From assembly GCA_936911875.1 (NCBI GenBank), contig CAKZGB010000020.1:39155-103154 (forward strand): a stretch of 64,000 bases of DNA, read 5' to 3'. The DNA comes from an uncultured Lysobacteraceae bacterium (lineage in GTDB: Bacteria; Pseudomonadota; Gammaproteobacteria; Xanthomonadales; Xanthomonadaceae). A model generated the notes under the pieces. That model did no database searches. It was not told the DNA's origin and saw only the letters and a program-made list of their open reading frames with translations. Shown here piece by piece: positions 1 to 8,817 of this stretch (position 1 is the first letter of the stretch; every line of letters begins with the position of its first letter). A program made the position numbers and the translations under genes.

Positions 1-1223
1 CCGCGTTTGGCATCGGGGCGTTCGACAATCGCTTCGATCAGCAGATCCGCAGAACGCACACCGTCACCGGTCAGATCGGATTGCAGGCGTGCTGCTACGG
101 CAGGGCGCTTGGATTCGTCTTTGACTTTCTTGGTAAACAGTTCGGTGGCACGCTCCTGCGCTTTGTCCAATGCCGCCTGATCGCGATCGTTCAAGGTCAC
201 GTCAAAGCCCTTGTACGCAGCCCAGGCCGCAATGTCGCCGCCCATCACGCCGGCACCGACCACGTGCACGTGACGAATGCCCGAATCACCGCCGCCTTGC
301 GCTTTCAGACCTTCCTGCAAGAAGAACACGCGAATCAGATTGCGCGCAGTAGATGTCGAAGACAGTTTGACCACGGCCTTTTGCTCGGCTTTCAGCAAAT
401 TGCGCGCGCTGCCGCCGGTGTTGGCCCAGGTATTGATCAGTGCATACGGTGCAGGGTAATGATCTTTGTTTGCCTTGCGGGCAACTTGACCGATCAGCGT
501 GCCGCGCAATGCTTTACGCGCCACCGCGGTATTGGTCGCCCAAGCCAGAGCACGTTGCTTGAGCGGACGCTCATAGCCCTTGAGTGCCAGCTTGGCGGCT
601 TCATCGATCAGATTCGCTGCATCGGTCACGCGATCGACCAGACCCATTGCACGCGCAGCCGAGGCGCTAACGGTACGACCCGTCAGCATCAGATCCATTG
701 CAGCAGGTGCGCCGATCAGACGCGGCAAGCGCACGGTGCCACCCCAGCCCGGAATGATGCCCAGCTTGACTTCGGGTAAACCGATACGCGTCGAAGGATC
801 GTTCGATGCCACACGATACCTGCAGGCCAGTGCCATTTCGGTGCCGCCGCCCATGCTGAAACCGTTGATTGCAGCAACAGTCGGGTAGGTGGCTTCGGAC
901 AGGCGCTGGAACACATTCTGGCCACGCGCAATCGCATCGGCGGTGGTGCCCAACTTGTCGAACTCGGCGAACTCTTTGATGTCCGCGCCCGCGACAAAGC
1001 CCTTGTCCTTGCCCGAAGCGATCACCAGACCCTTGGGTGCCTCAAACTGCAGGCGTTCGAGGATGCCATCGAGCTCGACCAGCACCTCTTGGGCCAGGGT
1101 GTTGACGCTGGCACCGGCGCGGTCAAAGTAAAGAACCAGGACGCCATCAGCGCGCAGCTCGGGGCGCCAGTTGCGCAGGGTCAGTCCGGCGAACCATTCA
1201 GAAGTGCTGGATGCAGCTGCCAT
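1..1223 (-). CDS. 3-hydroxyacyl-CoA dehydrogenase / enoyl-CoA hydratase (FadB/FadJ type), C-terminus outside window
   Basis: The reverse strand is open from ATG at 1223 to the window edge (407 codons, no stop). Residues 10-190 form a crotonase (enoyl-CoA hydratase) domain: the oxyanion-hole segments are GKDKGFVAGADIKEF (70-84) and NGFSMGGGTEMALAC (119-133), and the probable catalytic glutamates are E128 and E150. Near residue 317 a 3-hydroxyacyl-CoA dehydrogenase NAD-binding domain begins with HVHVVGAGVMGGDIA. Such fusions are the alpha subunit of the fatty-acid beta-oxidation complex and convert trans-2-enoyl-CoA to 3-ketoacyl-CoA in the cytoplasm. FadB and FadJ cannot be told apart without the C-terminus; the short linker without an obvious isomerase extension leans to FadJ. 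The gene diverges from rpoE. Confidence 0.9.
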   Translation of the reverse strand, partial: MAAASSTSEWFAGLTLRNWRPELRADGVLVLYFDRAGASVNTLAQEVLVELDGILERLQFEAPKGLVIASGKDKGFVAGADIKEFAEFDKLGTTADAIARGQNVFQRLSEATYPTVAAINGFSMGGGTEMALACRYRVASNDPSTRIGLPEVKLGIIPGWGGTVRLPRLIGAPAAMDLMLTGRTVSASAARAMGLVDRVTDAANLIDEAAKLALKGYERPLKQRALAWATNTAVARKALRGTLIGQVARKANKDHYPAPYALINTWANTGGSARNLLKAEQKAVVKLSSTSTARNLIRVFFLQEGLKAQGGGDSGIRHVHVVGAGVMGGDIAAWAAYKGFDVTLNDRDQAALDKAQERATELFTKKVKDESKRPAVAARLQSDLTGDGVRSADLLIEAIVERPDAKR

Positions 1224-1289
1224 TTAACATCTCTCAGTTATGGTGGAAGAGTGGGTTGACTCTGATTTTTCAAGGATACCGCAAGGTAT

Positions 1290-1317
1290 GGAACTTTTCC
1301 CCAATTCAGCGGTCTCA
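1290..1317 (+). promoter_or_regulatory. sigma-E type promoter of rpoE
   Basis: A -35 box GGAACTT (1290-1296) is followed after exactly 16 bases by TCTCA (1313-1317). The sigma-E consensus is GGAACTT-N16-TCTGA or TCAAA. Transcription would start near 1324, giving a short leader before the rpoE ATG at 1359. The site implies that sigma-E activates its own operon, as in other gammaproteobacteria. Confidence 0.8.
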
Positions 1318-1358
1318 TTCAGGATTGCCCACGCTTCCGCCCTAATTGCAGTAACGAA

Positions 1359-2015
1359 ATGGATCCCGTAACTCAAGCCGCCTCCACTGACGAAGACATT
1401 GCTCTGGTTGCCCGCGCGCAAGCAGGTGACACTGCTGCCTTCGATGTGCTGTTACGCAAATATCAGCACCGCGTGCTCGGTGTGATTGGCCGTTACGTCA
1501 AGGACTGGTCCGAATGTCAGGATGTGGCGCAAGACGTGTTTGTGCGCGTATACCGTGCGTTGCCGGGTTTTCGCGGTGACTCCAGTTTCAGTTCGTGGAT
1601 TCACCGGATCGCGGTCAACACAGCCTTCAACCATCTCGATGCGCGCAAGCGTCGCCCGCCGGGTACCGATGTGGATTTCGCGGATGCGGAACTTTCGCAC
1701 GGTCTTGACGGTCATTTCCTGTCGAGTGGTGAATCACCTGAGCAAGAGGCACTACGGCAGGAGCTGGCACAAGTCCTCAATGCGCACCTGGCGCAATTGC
1801 CGCCCGATCTGCGCTCCGCTCTGATGATGCGCGAACTCGACGGCCTCAGTTACGAAGAAATTGCACAACAAATGAATACACCCATCGGTACAGTGCGTTC
1901 CCGAATCTTCCGCGCCCGTGAGGCGATGGATGCAGTCTTGCGTCGTCATCTGCACGGCGACTCGGCACCGCGCGATCGCGATGCGGGCAATCGCAAGCGG
2001 GAGCAACTGCCATGA
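1359..2015 (+). CDS. rpoE: RNA polymerase sigma-E factor (RpoE/AlgU)
   Basis: 218 aa ECF sigma factor. Region 2 is around residues 20-90, with the core-binding and -10 melting segment DVFVRVYRALPGFRGDSSF. Region 4 is around 135-190, with the helix-turn-helix LSYEEIAQQMNTPIGTVRSR and an arginine-rich recognition helix. RpoE directs transcription of envelope-stress genes when misfolded outer-membrane proteins accumulate. The start is the ATG behind the sigma-E promoter. Its TGA overlaps the rseA ATG (ATGA), so the sigma and anti-sigma are translationally coupled. About 25 charged residues follow region 4. Confidence 0.95.
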   Translation: MDPVTQAASTDEDIALVARAQAGDTAAFDVLLRKYQHRVLGVIGRYVKDWSECQDVAQDVFVRVYRALPGFRGDSSFSSWIHRIAVNTAFNHLDARKRRPPGTDVDFADAELSHGLDGHFLSSGESPEQEALRQELAQVLNAHLAQLPPDLRSALMMRELDGLSYEEIAQQMNTPIGTVRSRIFRAREAMDAVLRRHLHGDSAPRDRDAGNRKREQLP

Positions 2016-2956
2016 TGACTTCGACTTCTTCTGCCGATTCCATTTCCGATCAGGAGCGTTTAAGCGCCTGGCTCGATGGCGAACTCACCGGTGATGCCGC
2101 ACGGTTTTTCTCCAAGCGCGTCGCACATGATCAGGACTTGCTCGATACCGCGCAGCGTTGGTCCTTAGCCGCCGAACTGTTGCGTGAGTCGGCCGGTGAT
2201 TCCCGTTCTGCGGCGCCGCATGGTTTTCTGGATCGCGTTCGGGTGGCAATCGATCAGGAGCGTGCACTGAGTGCCGATTCCGATTCGGTCCATGCCGAGC
2301 GTTTTACCGGTCAGCAGCTCAAGCGTTCTTCCGCGCGTGCGGCATCGGTTGCTGCGGCACTGCCTTCTCGCCGCTGGCGTGTTCCGGCTTCGCTGGCGGC
2401 GTCGGTTTCCGTCGTTGCCATCGCCACTTTGCTCATGCGTTTCGGGTTTGGCGGTAATGATTCGCCGGTCACGACCTTGGCCTTGCAGCAAGCGACGTTG
2501 CCGCAAGTTAAAGCGCAAAACGCAGATGTCCGTCGCAACAATGCGCAGCGCAATCGTCGCCCGGTCGCAAGCAATGGCAGCAATGCAACGCGCGTTGCGG
2601 GTCTGCGAGTAGATCGCAGCCTGCAAATCCCGGCACCGCGCCGTGAGACGCGTGCGGTCTTGAACACCGTTGCTGCAGCGACGCCGGTCGCGGCTGAAAC
2701 TGCGAGCGCCGCACCGCGCCGTACCATCTCGGTGCCATTGAGTCGTGCGCTCAAGGCCAATACCGTGGCCAGCTCCAATGATCCGTTCGGTCTTGGCAAC
2801 AATACCGATGACCGCATCCTGTCAGGCAAGCCCTGGCCCTCCGCATCCGGCGCAGCGGCCGGCGTCATGAACGCTTCGTTCTCCACGACGCCTTCGCAAT
2901 CTGCATCGCCATGGGGTGATCCCATGAGTCTGAGTCTCAACGCCGGCGCTAACTGA
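2012..2956 (+). CDS. rseA: anti-sigma-E factor, RseA/MucA type
   Basis: 314 aa. Residues about 10-80 match the RseA N-terminal sigma-binding domain (LSAWLDGELTGD, then RWSLAAELLRES). A single membrane helix lies around 125-146 (SLAASVSVVAIATLLMRF), so the N-terminus is cytoplasmic and the long Ala/Arg-rich C-terminus periplasmic. In this family RseA holds sigma-E at the membrane until DegS and RseP cut it. The periplasmic tail is longer and more basic than in E. coli RseA (216 aa). No rseB/mucB follows; the next gene is a periplasmic protease, as in Xanthomonas. Confidence 0.9.
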   Translation: MMTSTSSADSISDQERLSAWLDGELTGDAARFFSKRVAHDQDLLDTAQRWSLAAELLRESAGDSRSAAPHGFLDRVRVAIDQERALSADSDSVHAERFTGQQLKRSSARAASVAAALPSRRWRVPASLAASVSVVAIATLLMRFGFGGNDSPVTTLALQQATLPQVKAQNADVRRNNAQRNRRPVASNGSNATRVAGLRVDRSLQIPAPRRETRAVLNTVAAATPVAAETASAAPRRTISVPLSRALKANTVASSNDPFGLGNNTDDRILSGKPWPSASGAAAGVMNASFSTTPSQSASPWGDPMSLSLNAGAN

Positions 2957-2991
2957 TTTCTGTTTCATTGTTCTACAGAGGACGTAACCCC

Positions 2992-4494
2992 ATGACTGCT
3001 CCTACACGTGCCACCGCATTGGCGTTGGCGCTCGCCATGATTTTGCCCGTTGCCTGCAGTGCGCAGCCTTCGGAGCCGATTGCTAAACCTGCCGCTGCGG
3101 CCGCGCCGCTGGTAACCGGTCTGCCGGACTTTACCCGTCTGGTACAACAGGTCTCGCCGGCCGTGGTCAGCATCAATGCAGAAATTGCCGCGCGTCCTGC
3201 GCAGCAAATGCCCAATCAGGAAGTACCGGAGATTTTCCGCCGCTTCTTTGGTGATCAGTTGCCGCCGGGTATGTTCGGTGATCAACCGCAGAGCCGTGAC
3301 CGCATGCCGTCGGCGCGTGGTGTCTCTATGGGTACCGGTTTCTTTGTCTCGCGCGATGGTTATCTGCTGACCAACGCCCACGTGGTCAGTGGTGCCGGCA
3401 AGGTGACCGTCAAATTGGCCGACCGCCGTGAATTGCCGGCCAAGGTGGTCGGTGCCGATGAGCGTTCCGACGTGGCACTGCTAAAGGTCGAGGGCAATGA
3501 TCTGCCGTTCCTGCAGCTGGCCGACTCGACCGGCGTCAAAGCCGGGCAATGGGTTGTGGCCATCGGTTCGCCATTCGGTCTCGAACAGTCGGTGACCGCA
3601 GGTGTGGTGTCGGCTGTCGGCCGCAACACGCAGTTCGCTGAAAATCAGTATGTGCCGTTTATCCAGACCGACGTTGCAATCAATCGCGGTAACTCCGGTG
3701 GCCCGCTGCTCAACGTGGCCGGCCAGGTCGTCGGCATCAATTCGCAGATCTTCTCCAATAGCGGCGGCTATATGGGCGTGAGTTTTGCCATCCCGATTGA
3801 TGTGGCCATGAATGCGGCCGAACAATTGCGCAGCACCGGTCGTGTGGCACGCGGTCAGCTGGGCGTGCGTGTGCAACCGCTCGATGCCGATCAGCTCGCG
3901 GCATTGAAACTCACCAAAGCACAAGGTGCTCTGATTGCCGATGTAGAGCCGGGCAGTGCGGGTGCCAAGGCCGGTCTGCTGCCGCTCGATGTGATCACCG
4001 CCGTGAACGGTCAGGAAGTTGCCGATGCGGCCGCCTTGCCGGCCATCATCGGTGGCATGCGTCCGGGCGCTCAAGTGCGCCTCGATGTGATCCGCGACGG
4101 CAAGCCGCGCCAACTCAACGCCACTTTGAGCGAGCTGGCCACGGCCAATGAGCGCACGTCGAGTGCCAATGCCGGTAGCGGGTCGAAGGGTTCGGCCGCG
4201 CCGACCACCGGTAACCGCCTCGGCGTGATTGCCGACGATCTGCCGGCCGGATTCCGCGAGCGCAATGGGATTCCCTCCAATCAGGGTGTCGGCGTTGTGC
4301 GCGTTCTGGGTCAGTCGGCGGCTGATGCCGGCCTGTCCGGCGGCGACATCGTGCTAATGGTGGGTCGCGAGAATGTCGCCTCGGTGGCGGCCCTCAATAA
4401 GGCCCTGAGCGGCTATGCCAAGGGTGAGACCGTCATGGTCCGTGTCCTCAGCCCGCGGGCCGGCAGCCGCTATGTTGCCATCGCGCTGGATTAA
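2992..4494 (+). CDS. mucD: periplasmic serine endoprotease, DegP/MucD family
   Basis: 500 aa from the ATG at 2992. I chose it over an in-frame ATG at 2968 because AGAGGA lies 8-13 bases before it and a signal peptide (residues 1-24) begins there. The HtrA triad is visible: H130 in LLTNAHVVSG, D160 in DERSDVALLKV, S235 in NRGNSGGPLL. Two PDZ domains follow, about 275-375 and 405-495. The protein degrades or refolds damaged envelope proteins and in Pseudomonas and Xanthomonas dampens the sigma-E response. Third gene of the rpoE operon, 35 bases after rseA. Confidence 0.93.
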   Translation: MTAPTRATALALALAMILPVACSAQPSEPIAKPAAAAAPLVTGLPDFTRLVQQVSPAVVSINAEIAARPAQQMPNQEVPEIFRRFFGDQLPPGMFGDQPQSRDRMPSARGVSMGTGFFVSRDGYLLTNAHVVSGAGKVTVKLADRRELPAKVVGADERSDVALLKVEGNDLPFLQLADSTGVKAGQWVVAIGSPFGLEQSVTAGVVSAVGRNTQFAENQYVPFIQTDVAINRGNSGGPLLNVAGQVVGINSQIFSNSGGYMGVSFAIPIDVAMNAAEQLRSTGRVARGQLGVRVQPLDADQLAALKLTKAQGALIADVEPGSAGAKAGLLPLDVITAVNGQEVADAAALPAIIGGMRPGAQVRLDVIRDGKPRQLNATLSELATANERTSSANAGSGSKGSAAPTTGNRLGVIADDLPAGFRERNGIPSNQGVGVVRVLGQSAADAGLSGGDIVLMVGRENVASVAALNKALSGYAKGETVMVRVLSPRAGSRYVAIALD

Positions 4495-4502
4495 ACCCGA
4501 TT

Positions 4503-4533
4503 GCAGGTGTTCGGCGCGCGGCCGGGCACCTGC
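4503..4533. other. hairpin between mucD and lepA
   Basis: Inverted repeat GCAGGTG (4503-4509) / CACCTGC (4527-4533) right after the mucD stop. It lacks a T-tract, so it is a poor intrinsic terminator and may act as an mRNA 3'-end stabiliser. A -10-like GATAAT at 4561-4566 could serve lepA, but no good -35 is visible. Confidence 0.4.
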
Positions 4534-4618
4534 GCGGGCCGGGACGGGTGGCGGATATGCGATAATTGACCGTTTCCTAAGGCCTTTTCTGGCGCACTGA
4601 CGTCAGGCTCACTCCCGC

Positions 4619-6412
4619 ATGCAGCAAATTCGAAATTTCTCCATCATTGCCCACGTTGACCACGGCAAATCGACCTTGGCCGACCGCATCATTCAGCTGT
4701 GCGGGGGCTTGCAGGACCGTGAGATGGAAGCGCAGGTGCTGGACTCCAACCCGATTGAGCGCGAGCGGGGCATCACCATCAAGTCGCAATCGGTGTCGCT
4801 GCCCTACACCGCGCGCAACGGTCAGACCTACTATCTGAACTTCATTGATACGCCGGGCCACGTCGACTTCTCCTACGAGGTGTCGCGTTCACTGGCCGCC
4901 TGTGAGGGTGCTTTGCTGGTTGTCGATGCCGCGCAAGGTGTCGAAGCGCAATCCGTTGCCAACTGCTACACAGCGGTGGAGCAAGGTCTCGAAGTGGTGC
5001 CCGTTCTCAACAAGATCGACTTGCCCACGGCCGATATCGAACGCGCTAAGGAAGAAATCGAATCCGTCATCGGTATCGATGCCGAAGATGCCGTCGCCAT
5101 CTCCGCCAAGACCGGCTTAAACGTGGTCGAGGTGCTCGAGGCGATCGTGCATCGGATTCCGCCGCCGAAACCGCGCGATTCCGACAAGCTGCAAGCCCTG
5201 ATCATCGACTCGTGGTTCGACAACTACTTGGGTGTGGTGTCGCTGGTGCGCGTCATGCAAGGACAGATCAAACCCGGTGACAAGTTGCTGGTGATGAGCA
5301 CCGGTCGTACCCATCAGGTCGATCACGTCGGTGTGTTCACACCCAAGCGCAAAGTGCTCGACGCCCTGCGTGCCGGCGAAGTCGGCTGGGTGACGGCCTC
5401 GATTAAAGATGTTCACGGTGCGCCGGTCGGCGATACGCTGACGTTGGCTTCCGATCCGGCGACCTCGCCTCTGCCGGGCTTCCAGGAAATGCAGCCGCGC
5501 GTGTTCGCGGGTCTGTTCCCGGTCGATGCCGAGGATTACCCCGATCTGCGTGAAGCGCTGGAAAAGCTGCGCCTTAACGATGCCGCGCTGCGTTTTGAAC
5601 CTGAAAGCTCCGAGGCCATGGGCTTCGGTTTCCGCTGCGGGTTCCTTGGCATGCTTCACATGGAAATCGTGCAGGAGCGCCTGGAGCGCGAGTACAACCT
5701 CAACCTGATCACGACGGCGCCTACGGTTATTTACGAGGTGCTCAAGACTGACGGTACGATCATCCCCATGGACAACCCGGCCAAGTTGCCGCCGGTCAAC
5801 ATGGTCGAAGAGATCCGCGAGCCCATCATTCGCGCCAACATTTTGACTCCGCCGGATTACATCGGTTCCGTCATCAAGCTGTGCGAAGAAAAACGCGGTA
5901 TCCAAGTCGGCATTACCTACATGTCGTCGCAAGTGCAGATCAGTTATGAGCTGCCGATGGCCGAAGTCGTGCTCGACTTCTTTGACAAGCTCAAGTCGGT
6001 CTCGCGCGGTTACGCCTCGCTCGATTATCACTTTGTGCGTTTTGAGCCGGGTCCGTTTGTCCGTGTCGATATTCTGATCAATGGCGAAAAGGTCGATGCC
6101 TTGTCGATCATCGTGCACCGTTCGCAAGCCGACCGTCGTGGCCGTGATTTGTGTGACCGCATGAAGGATCTGATTCCGCGCCAGATGTTCGATGTCGCGA
6201 TTCAGGCCGCCATCGGTGCGCAGGTCATTGCGCGGACCACCGTTAAGGCGTTGCGCAAGAACGTGCTGGCCAAGTGCTACGGCGGTGACATTACCCGTAA
6301 AAAGAAGCTGCTTGAAAAGCAGAAAGAGGGTAAGAAGCGCATGAAGCAAGTCGGTCGCGTCGAAATTCCTCAGGAGGCCTTCCTGGCCGTTCTGAACATG
6401 GACAGCAAATAA
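4619..6412 (+). CDS. lepA: elongation factor 4 (LepA), ribosome back-translocase GTPase
   Basis: 597 aa, the usual LepA length. It opens with IRNFSIIAHVDHGKSTLADR: the P-loop is AHVDHGKS (residues 12-19), followed by DTPGH and NKIDLP GTPase motifs. The LepA-specific C-terminal domain ends with KKRMKQVGRVEIPQEAF. LepA binds 70S ribosomes and is associated with ribosome biogenesis and elongation under stress. lepB follows after 18 bases; this pair is conserved across gammaproteobacteria. Confidence 0.97.
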   Translation: MQQIRNFSIIAHVDHGKSTLADRIIQLCGGLQDREMEAQVLDSNPIERERGITIKSQSVSLPYTARNGQTYYLNFIDTPGHVDFSYEVSRSLAACEGALLVVDAAQGVEAQSVANCYTAVEQGLEVVPVLNKIDLPTADIERAKEEIESVIGIDAEDAVAISAKTGLNVVEVLEAIVHRIPPPKPRDSDKLQALIIDSWFDNYLGVVSLVRVMQGQIKPGDKLLVMSTGRTHQVDHVGVFTPKRKVLDALRAGEVGWVTASIKDVHGAPVGDTLTLASDPATSPLPGFQEMQPRVFAGLFPVDAEDYPDLREALEKLRLNDAALRFEPESSEAMGFGFRCGFLGMLHMEIVQERLEREYNLNLITTAPTVIYEVLKTDGTIIPMDNPAKLPPVNMVEEIREPIIRANILTPPDYIGSVIKLCEEKRGIQVGITYMSSQVQISYELPMAEVVLDFFDKLKSVSRGYASLDYHFVRFEPGPFVRVDILINGEKVDALSIIVHRSQADRRGRDLCDRMKDLIPRQMFDVAIQAAIGAQVIARTTVKALRKNVLAKCYGGDITRKKKLLEKQKEGKKRMKQVGRVEIPQEAFLAVLNMDSK

Positions 6413-6430
6413 TCAATTAGGAACGGTCTG

Positions 6431-7222
6431 ATGATCTGGTTCGAAAAAATTCTGGTCACCGTAACGCTGCTCAGCGGCCTGATCTGGCTGCTGGACAAGC
6501 TGGTGTTGCGCAAGCACCGCGGTGAGGCCAACGAGCTGACCGGTGAAAATCCCGAGCCGTGGTATGTGGATTACGCCAAGGCCTTCTTCCCGGTGCTGCT
6601 GGTGATTCTGGTCGTGCGCAGCTTTATCGTGGAACCGTTCAAGATTCCGTCGAACTCGATGATGCCGACCTTGCTGACCGGCGACTTCATCTTCGTCAAT
6701 AAGTTCAAGTACGGTCTGCGTCTGCCCATCACCAACAAGAAGTTCGTGACGTTGGGTGAGCCGCAACGTGGTGACGTGGTCGTGTTCCGTCCGCCGCACA
6801 AACCGAACGAAGATTGGATCAAGCGCGTTGTCGGTCTGCCCGGTGATCGCATTGCCTATAAGGACACGGTGCTGACCATCAACGGCAAGCCGATGACCTA
6901 TCAGGAACTGGGCCCGTATAAGGCCTTCGGTTCCGGCATGCCGGTCAATGGCTGGGACGAAAAGATCGAACATCTCGATGGCGTCGATCACCACATTCTC
7001 GAAGCACCGATGCCCGTGGGCGTCGATCCGGGCAATGGCGAGTGGGTCGTGCCGGCCGGTCACTACTTCGTCATGGGTGATGACCGCGACAACAGTGAAG
7101 ATACGCGCTTCTGGCAAGGTCAGTTCCTGCCCGAGAGCAATCTGCGCGGTAAGGCCATGCGCATCTTCTTTAACTGGGATGGCGGCTTGAACAGCGACCG
7201 TTTCTTTAAGGCGATTCCGTAA
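6431..7222 (+). CDS. lepB: signal peptidase I
   Basis: 263 aa with two N-terminal membrane segments (about 7-26 and 51-67). The catalytic serine S76 lies in IPSNSMMPTLL and the general-base lysine K131 in WIKRVVGLPGD. A late box GHYFVMGDDRDNSEDTRFW completes the S26A signature. LepB cleaves Sec and Tat signal peptides on the periplasmic face. An AGGAA ribosome site lies at 6419-6423, before ATG 6431. rnc begins 3 bases after its stop. Confidence 0.96.
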   Translation: MIWFEKILVTVTLLSGLIWLLDKLVLRKHRGEANELTGENPEPWYVDYAKAFFPVLLVILVVRSFIVEPFKIPSNSMMPTLLTGDFIFVNKFKYGLRLPITNKKFVTLGEPQRGDVVVFRPPHKPNEDWIKRVVGLPGDRIAYKDTVLTINGKPMTYQELGPYKAFGSGMPVNGWDEKIEHLDGVDHHILEAPMPVGVDPGNGEWVVPAGHYFVMGDDRDNSEDTRFWQGQFLPESNLRGKAMRIFFNWDGGLNSDRFFKAIP

Positions 7223-7225
7223 GGC

Positions 7226-7894
7226 ATGAGTAAGGGCTTGCGTCTGGCGCATACCTTTCGCGACGAAGAACTGTTGCGCAAGGCCCTGCGTCATCGCAGC
7301 GCCGGCGCGCCACACAACGAGCGCTTTGAGTTCCTGGGTGATGCTTTGCTCAATGCCATCATCGCGCAGGAGCTGTTCAAGCGTTTCCCTAAAGCGGACG
7401 AAGGCCCTCTGACGCGTGCACGCGCCGAGCTGGTGCGCGAATCCGCCTTGGCCGGTGTGGCGCAAACGATGGATCTTGCGGGTCATCTCGTGCTCGGTCC
7501 CGGTGAAATGAAGTCGGGCGGTCATCGTCGCGCGTCGATTCAGGCGGATGCTGTTGAGGCCATCATTGCGGCCGTGTTTCTCGACAGTGACATGGCCACC
7601 GTGCATGCCTTCGTGCTGCATTACTGGGAGCCGTTGCTGCAGGCACTGCCGCCGATCGCCAAGATTGTCAAAGACCCCAAGACGCGCCTGCAGGAACTGC
7701 TGCAGGGTCGTGGTCACGAGGTCCCCACCTACGAGCTGGCCGGTGAAAGCGGGCCGGATCACGCGCGCAAATTTTCCGTGCGCTGCATCATCTCTCAGTT
7801 CAATATTGAAACTCAGGGCGAGGCCTCATCGCGCCGCGCCGCCGAACAAATCGCAGCCGACATGGCGCTGACGCGCCTGCTCGAACGCCTGTAA
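7226..7894 (+). CDS. rnc: ribonuclease III
   Basis: 222 aa. The RNase III signature is NERFEFLGDALLNAI (residues 31-45), with the second metal-binding segment QADAVEAIIAAVFLDS; a double-stranded RNA binding domain occupies about 150-220. It cleaves dsRNA in rRNA precursors and regulatory duplexes. It sits in the standard lepB-rnc-era-recO order. Confidence 0.96.
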   Translation: MSKGLRLAHTFRDEELLRKALRHRSAGAPHNERFEFLGDALLNAIIAQELFKRFPKADEGPLTRARAELVRESALAGVAQTMDLAGHLVLGPGEMKSGGHRRASIQADAVEAIIAAVFLDSDMATVHAFVLHYWEPLLQALPPIAKIVKDPKTRLQELLQGRGHEVPTYELAGESGPDHARKFSVRCIISQFNIETQGEASSRRAAEQIAADMALTRLLERL

Positions 7895-7908
7895 CTATAA
7901 TCAGACTT

Positions 7909-8817
7909 ATGAATACAACTCCTTTTCGTGCCGGCCATGTGGCCGTCATTGGCCGTCCCAATGTCGGCAAATCCACACTGACCAATGCCTTGGTCGGCGC
8001 GCACGTGGCCATTGTGTCGCCGCGCCCGCAAACCACTCGCCATCGCCTGATCGGTATCGCCTCGTATCCCGAGGGTCAGATCGTCCTGGTCGATACACCG
8101 GGTCTGCACCGTGACTTCGGTTCGGCCAACGCCACCGCCATGCACAAATGGATGAACAAAGCCGCCCGCGGCTCGCTCGATGGTGTGGATGCGGCATTGC
8201 TGGTGGTGCGTGCAGGGCAGTGGGAAGAGGCCGACGAGTACGCGTATCAGGCCCTGCAAAATGAAAAACTGCCGGTGATGCTGGTGATCAATCAGGTCGA
8301 TCGCATTGTCGATAAGGACCAGTTGCTGCCGTACGTGGCCGAGGTCACTAAGGATCGCGAGTTCGCGGCGGTAGCGCTGATTTCCGCGCTCAAGCGCAAG
8401 GGTCTGAAAGAGCTGACTCGCGACATTCTCAAGCTGTTGCCCGAGCAGGAAGCAATCTATCCCGAAGACGAAATCACCGACAAGTCGCAGCGTTTTCTGG
8501 CCGCCGAAATGGTTCGCGAGCAAGTCATGCGCCAACTGGGTGAGGAGTTGCCGTACGCCACCACCGTCGAAATCGAATCGTTCGAAGTCGATGGCACCAT
8601 GCTGCGCATCGGCGCCGTGATCTGGGTCGAACGCAACGGTCAGAAGGCCATTGTGATCGGCAAGGGTGGTGAACGCCTTCGTGACATTGGTACGCAGGCA
8701 CGTCTGCAGATGGAACGTCTGTTCGGCACCAAGGTGTTTCTGCAGACTTGGGTTCGTGTGCGCGAAGGCTGGTCCGGTGACGAGCGCGCTCTGCGGGCCT
8801 TCGGCTATCACGATTGA
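7909..8817 (+). CDS. era: GTPase Era, 30S ribosome assembly
   Basis: 302 aa. P-loop GRPNVGKS at 15-22, G3 DTPGLH, G4 NQVD. The C-terminal KH domain includes VIGKGGERLRDIGTQARLQ, which binds the 3' end of 16S rRNA. It couples late 30S maturation to growth. Its TGA (8815-8817) overlaps the TTG start of recO, so recO is translationally coupled. Confidence 0.96.
   Translation: MNTTPFRAGHVAVIGRPNVGKSTLTNALVGAHVAIVSPRPQTTRHRLIGIASYPEGQIVLVDTPGLHRDFGSANATAMHKWMNKAARGSLDGVDAALLVVRAGQWEEADEYAYQALQNEKLPVMLVINQVDRIVDKDQLLPYVAEVTKDREFAAVALISALKRKGLKELTRDILKLLPEQEAIYPEDEITDKSQRFLAAEMVREQVMRQLGEELPYATTVEIESFEVDGTMLRIGAVIWVERNGQKAIVIGKGGERLRDIGTQARLQMERLFGTKVFLQTWVRVREGWSGDERALRAFGYHD

Noticed and set aside
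81..779. 232-aa open frame on the plus strand
   Set aside because: It is antisense to the FadB/FadJ-type gene, whose translation shows conserved motifs on the minus strand throughout 1-1223.
5117..6349. 410-aa open frame antisense to lepA
   Set aside because: lepA is unmistakable in the other strand; the shadow frame has His/Arg-rich composition without any domain.
6413..7762. 449-aa open frame antisense to lepB-rnc
   Set aside because: Both lepB and rnc show catalytic motifs on the plus strand; high-GC codon bias produces such shadows.
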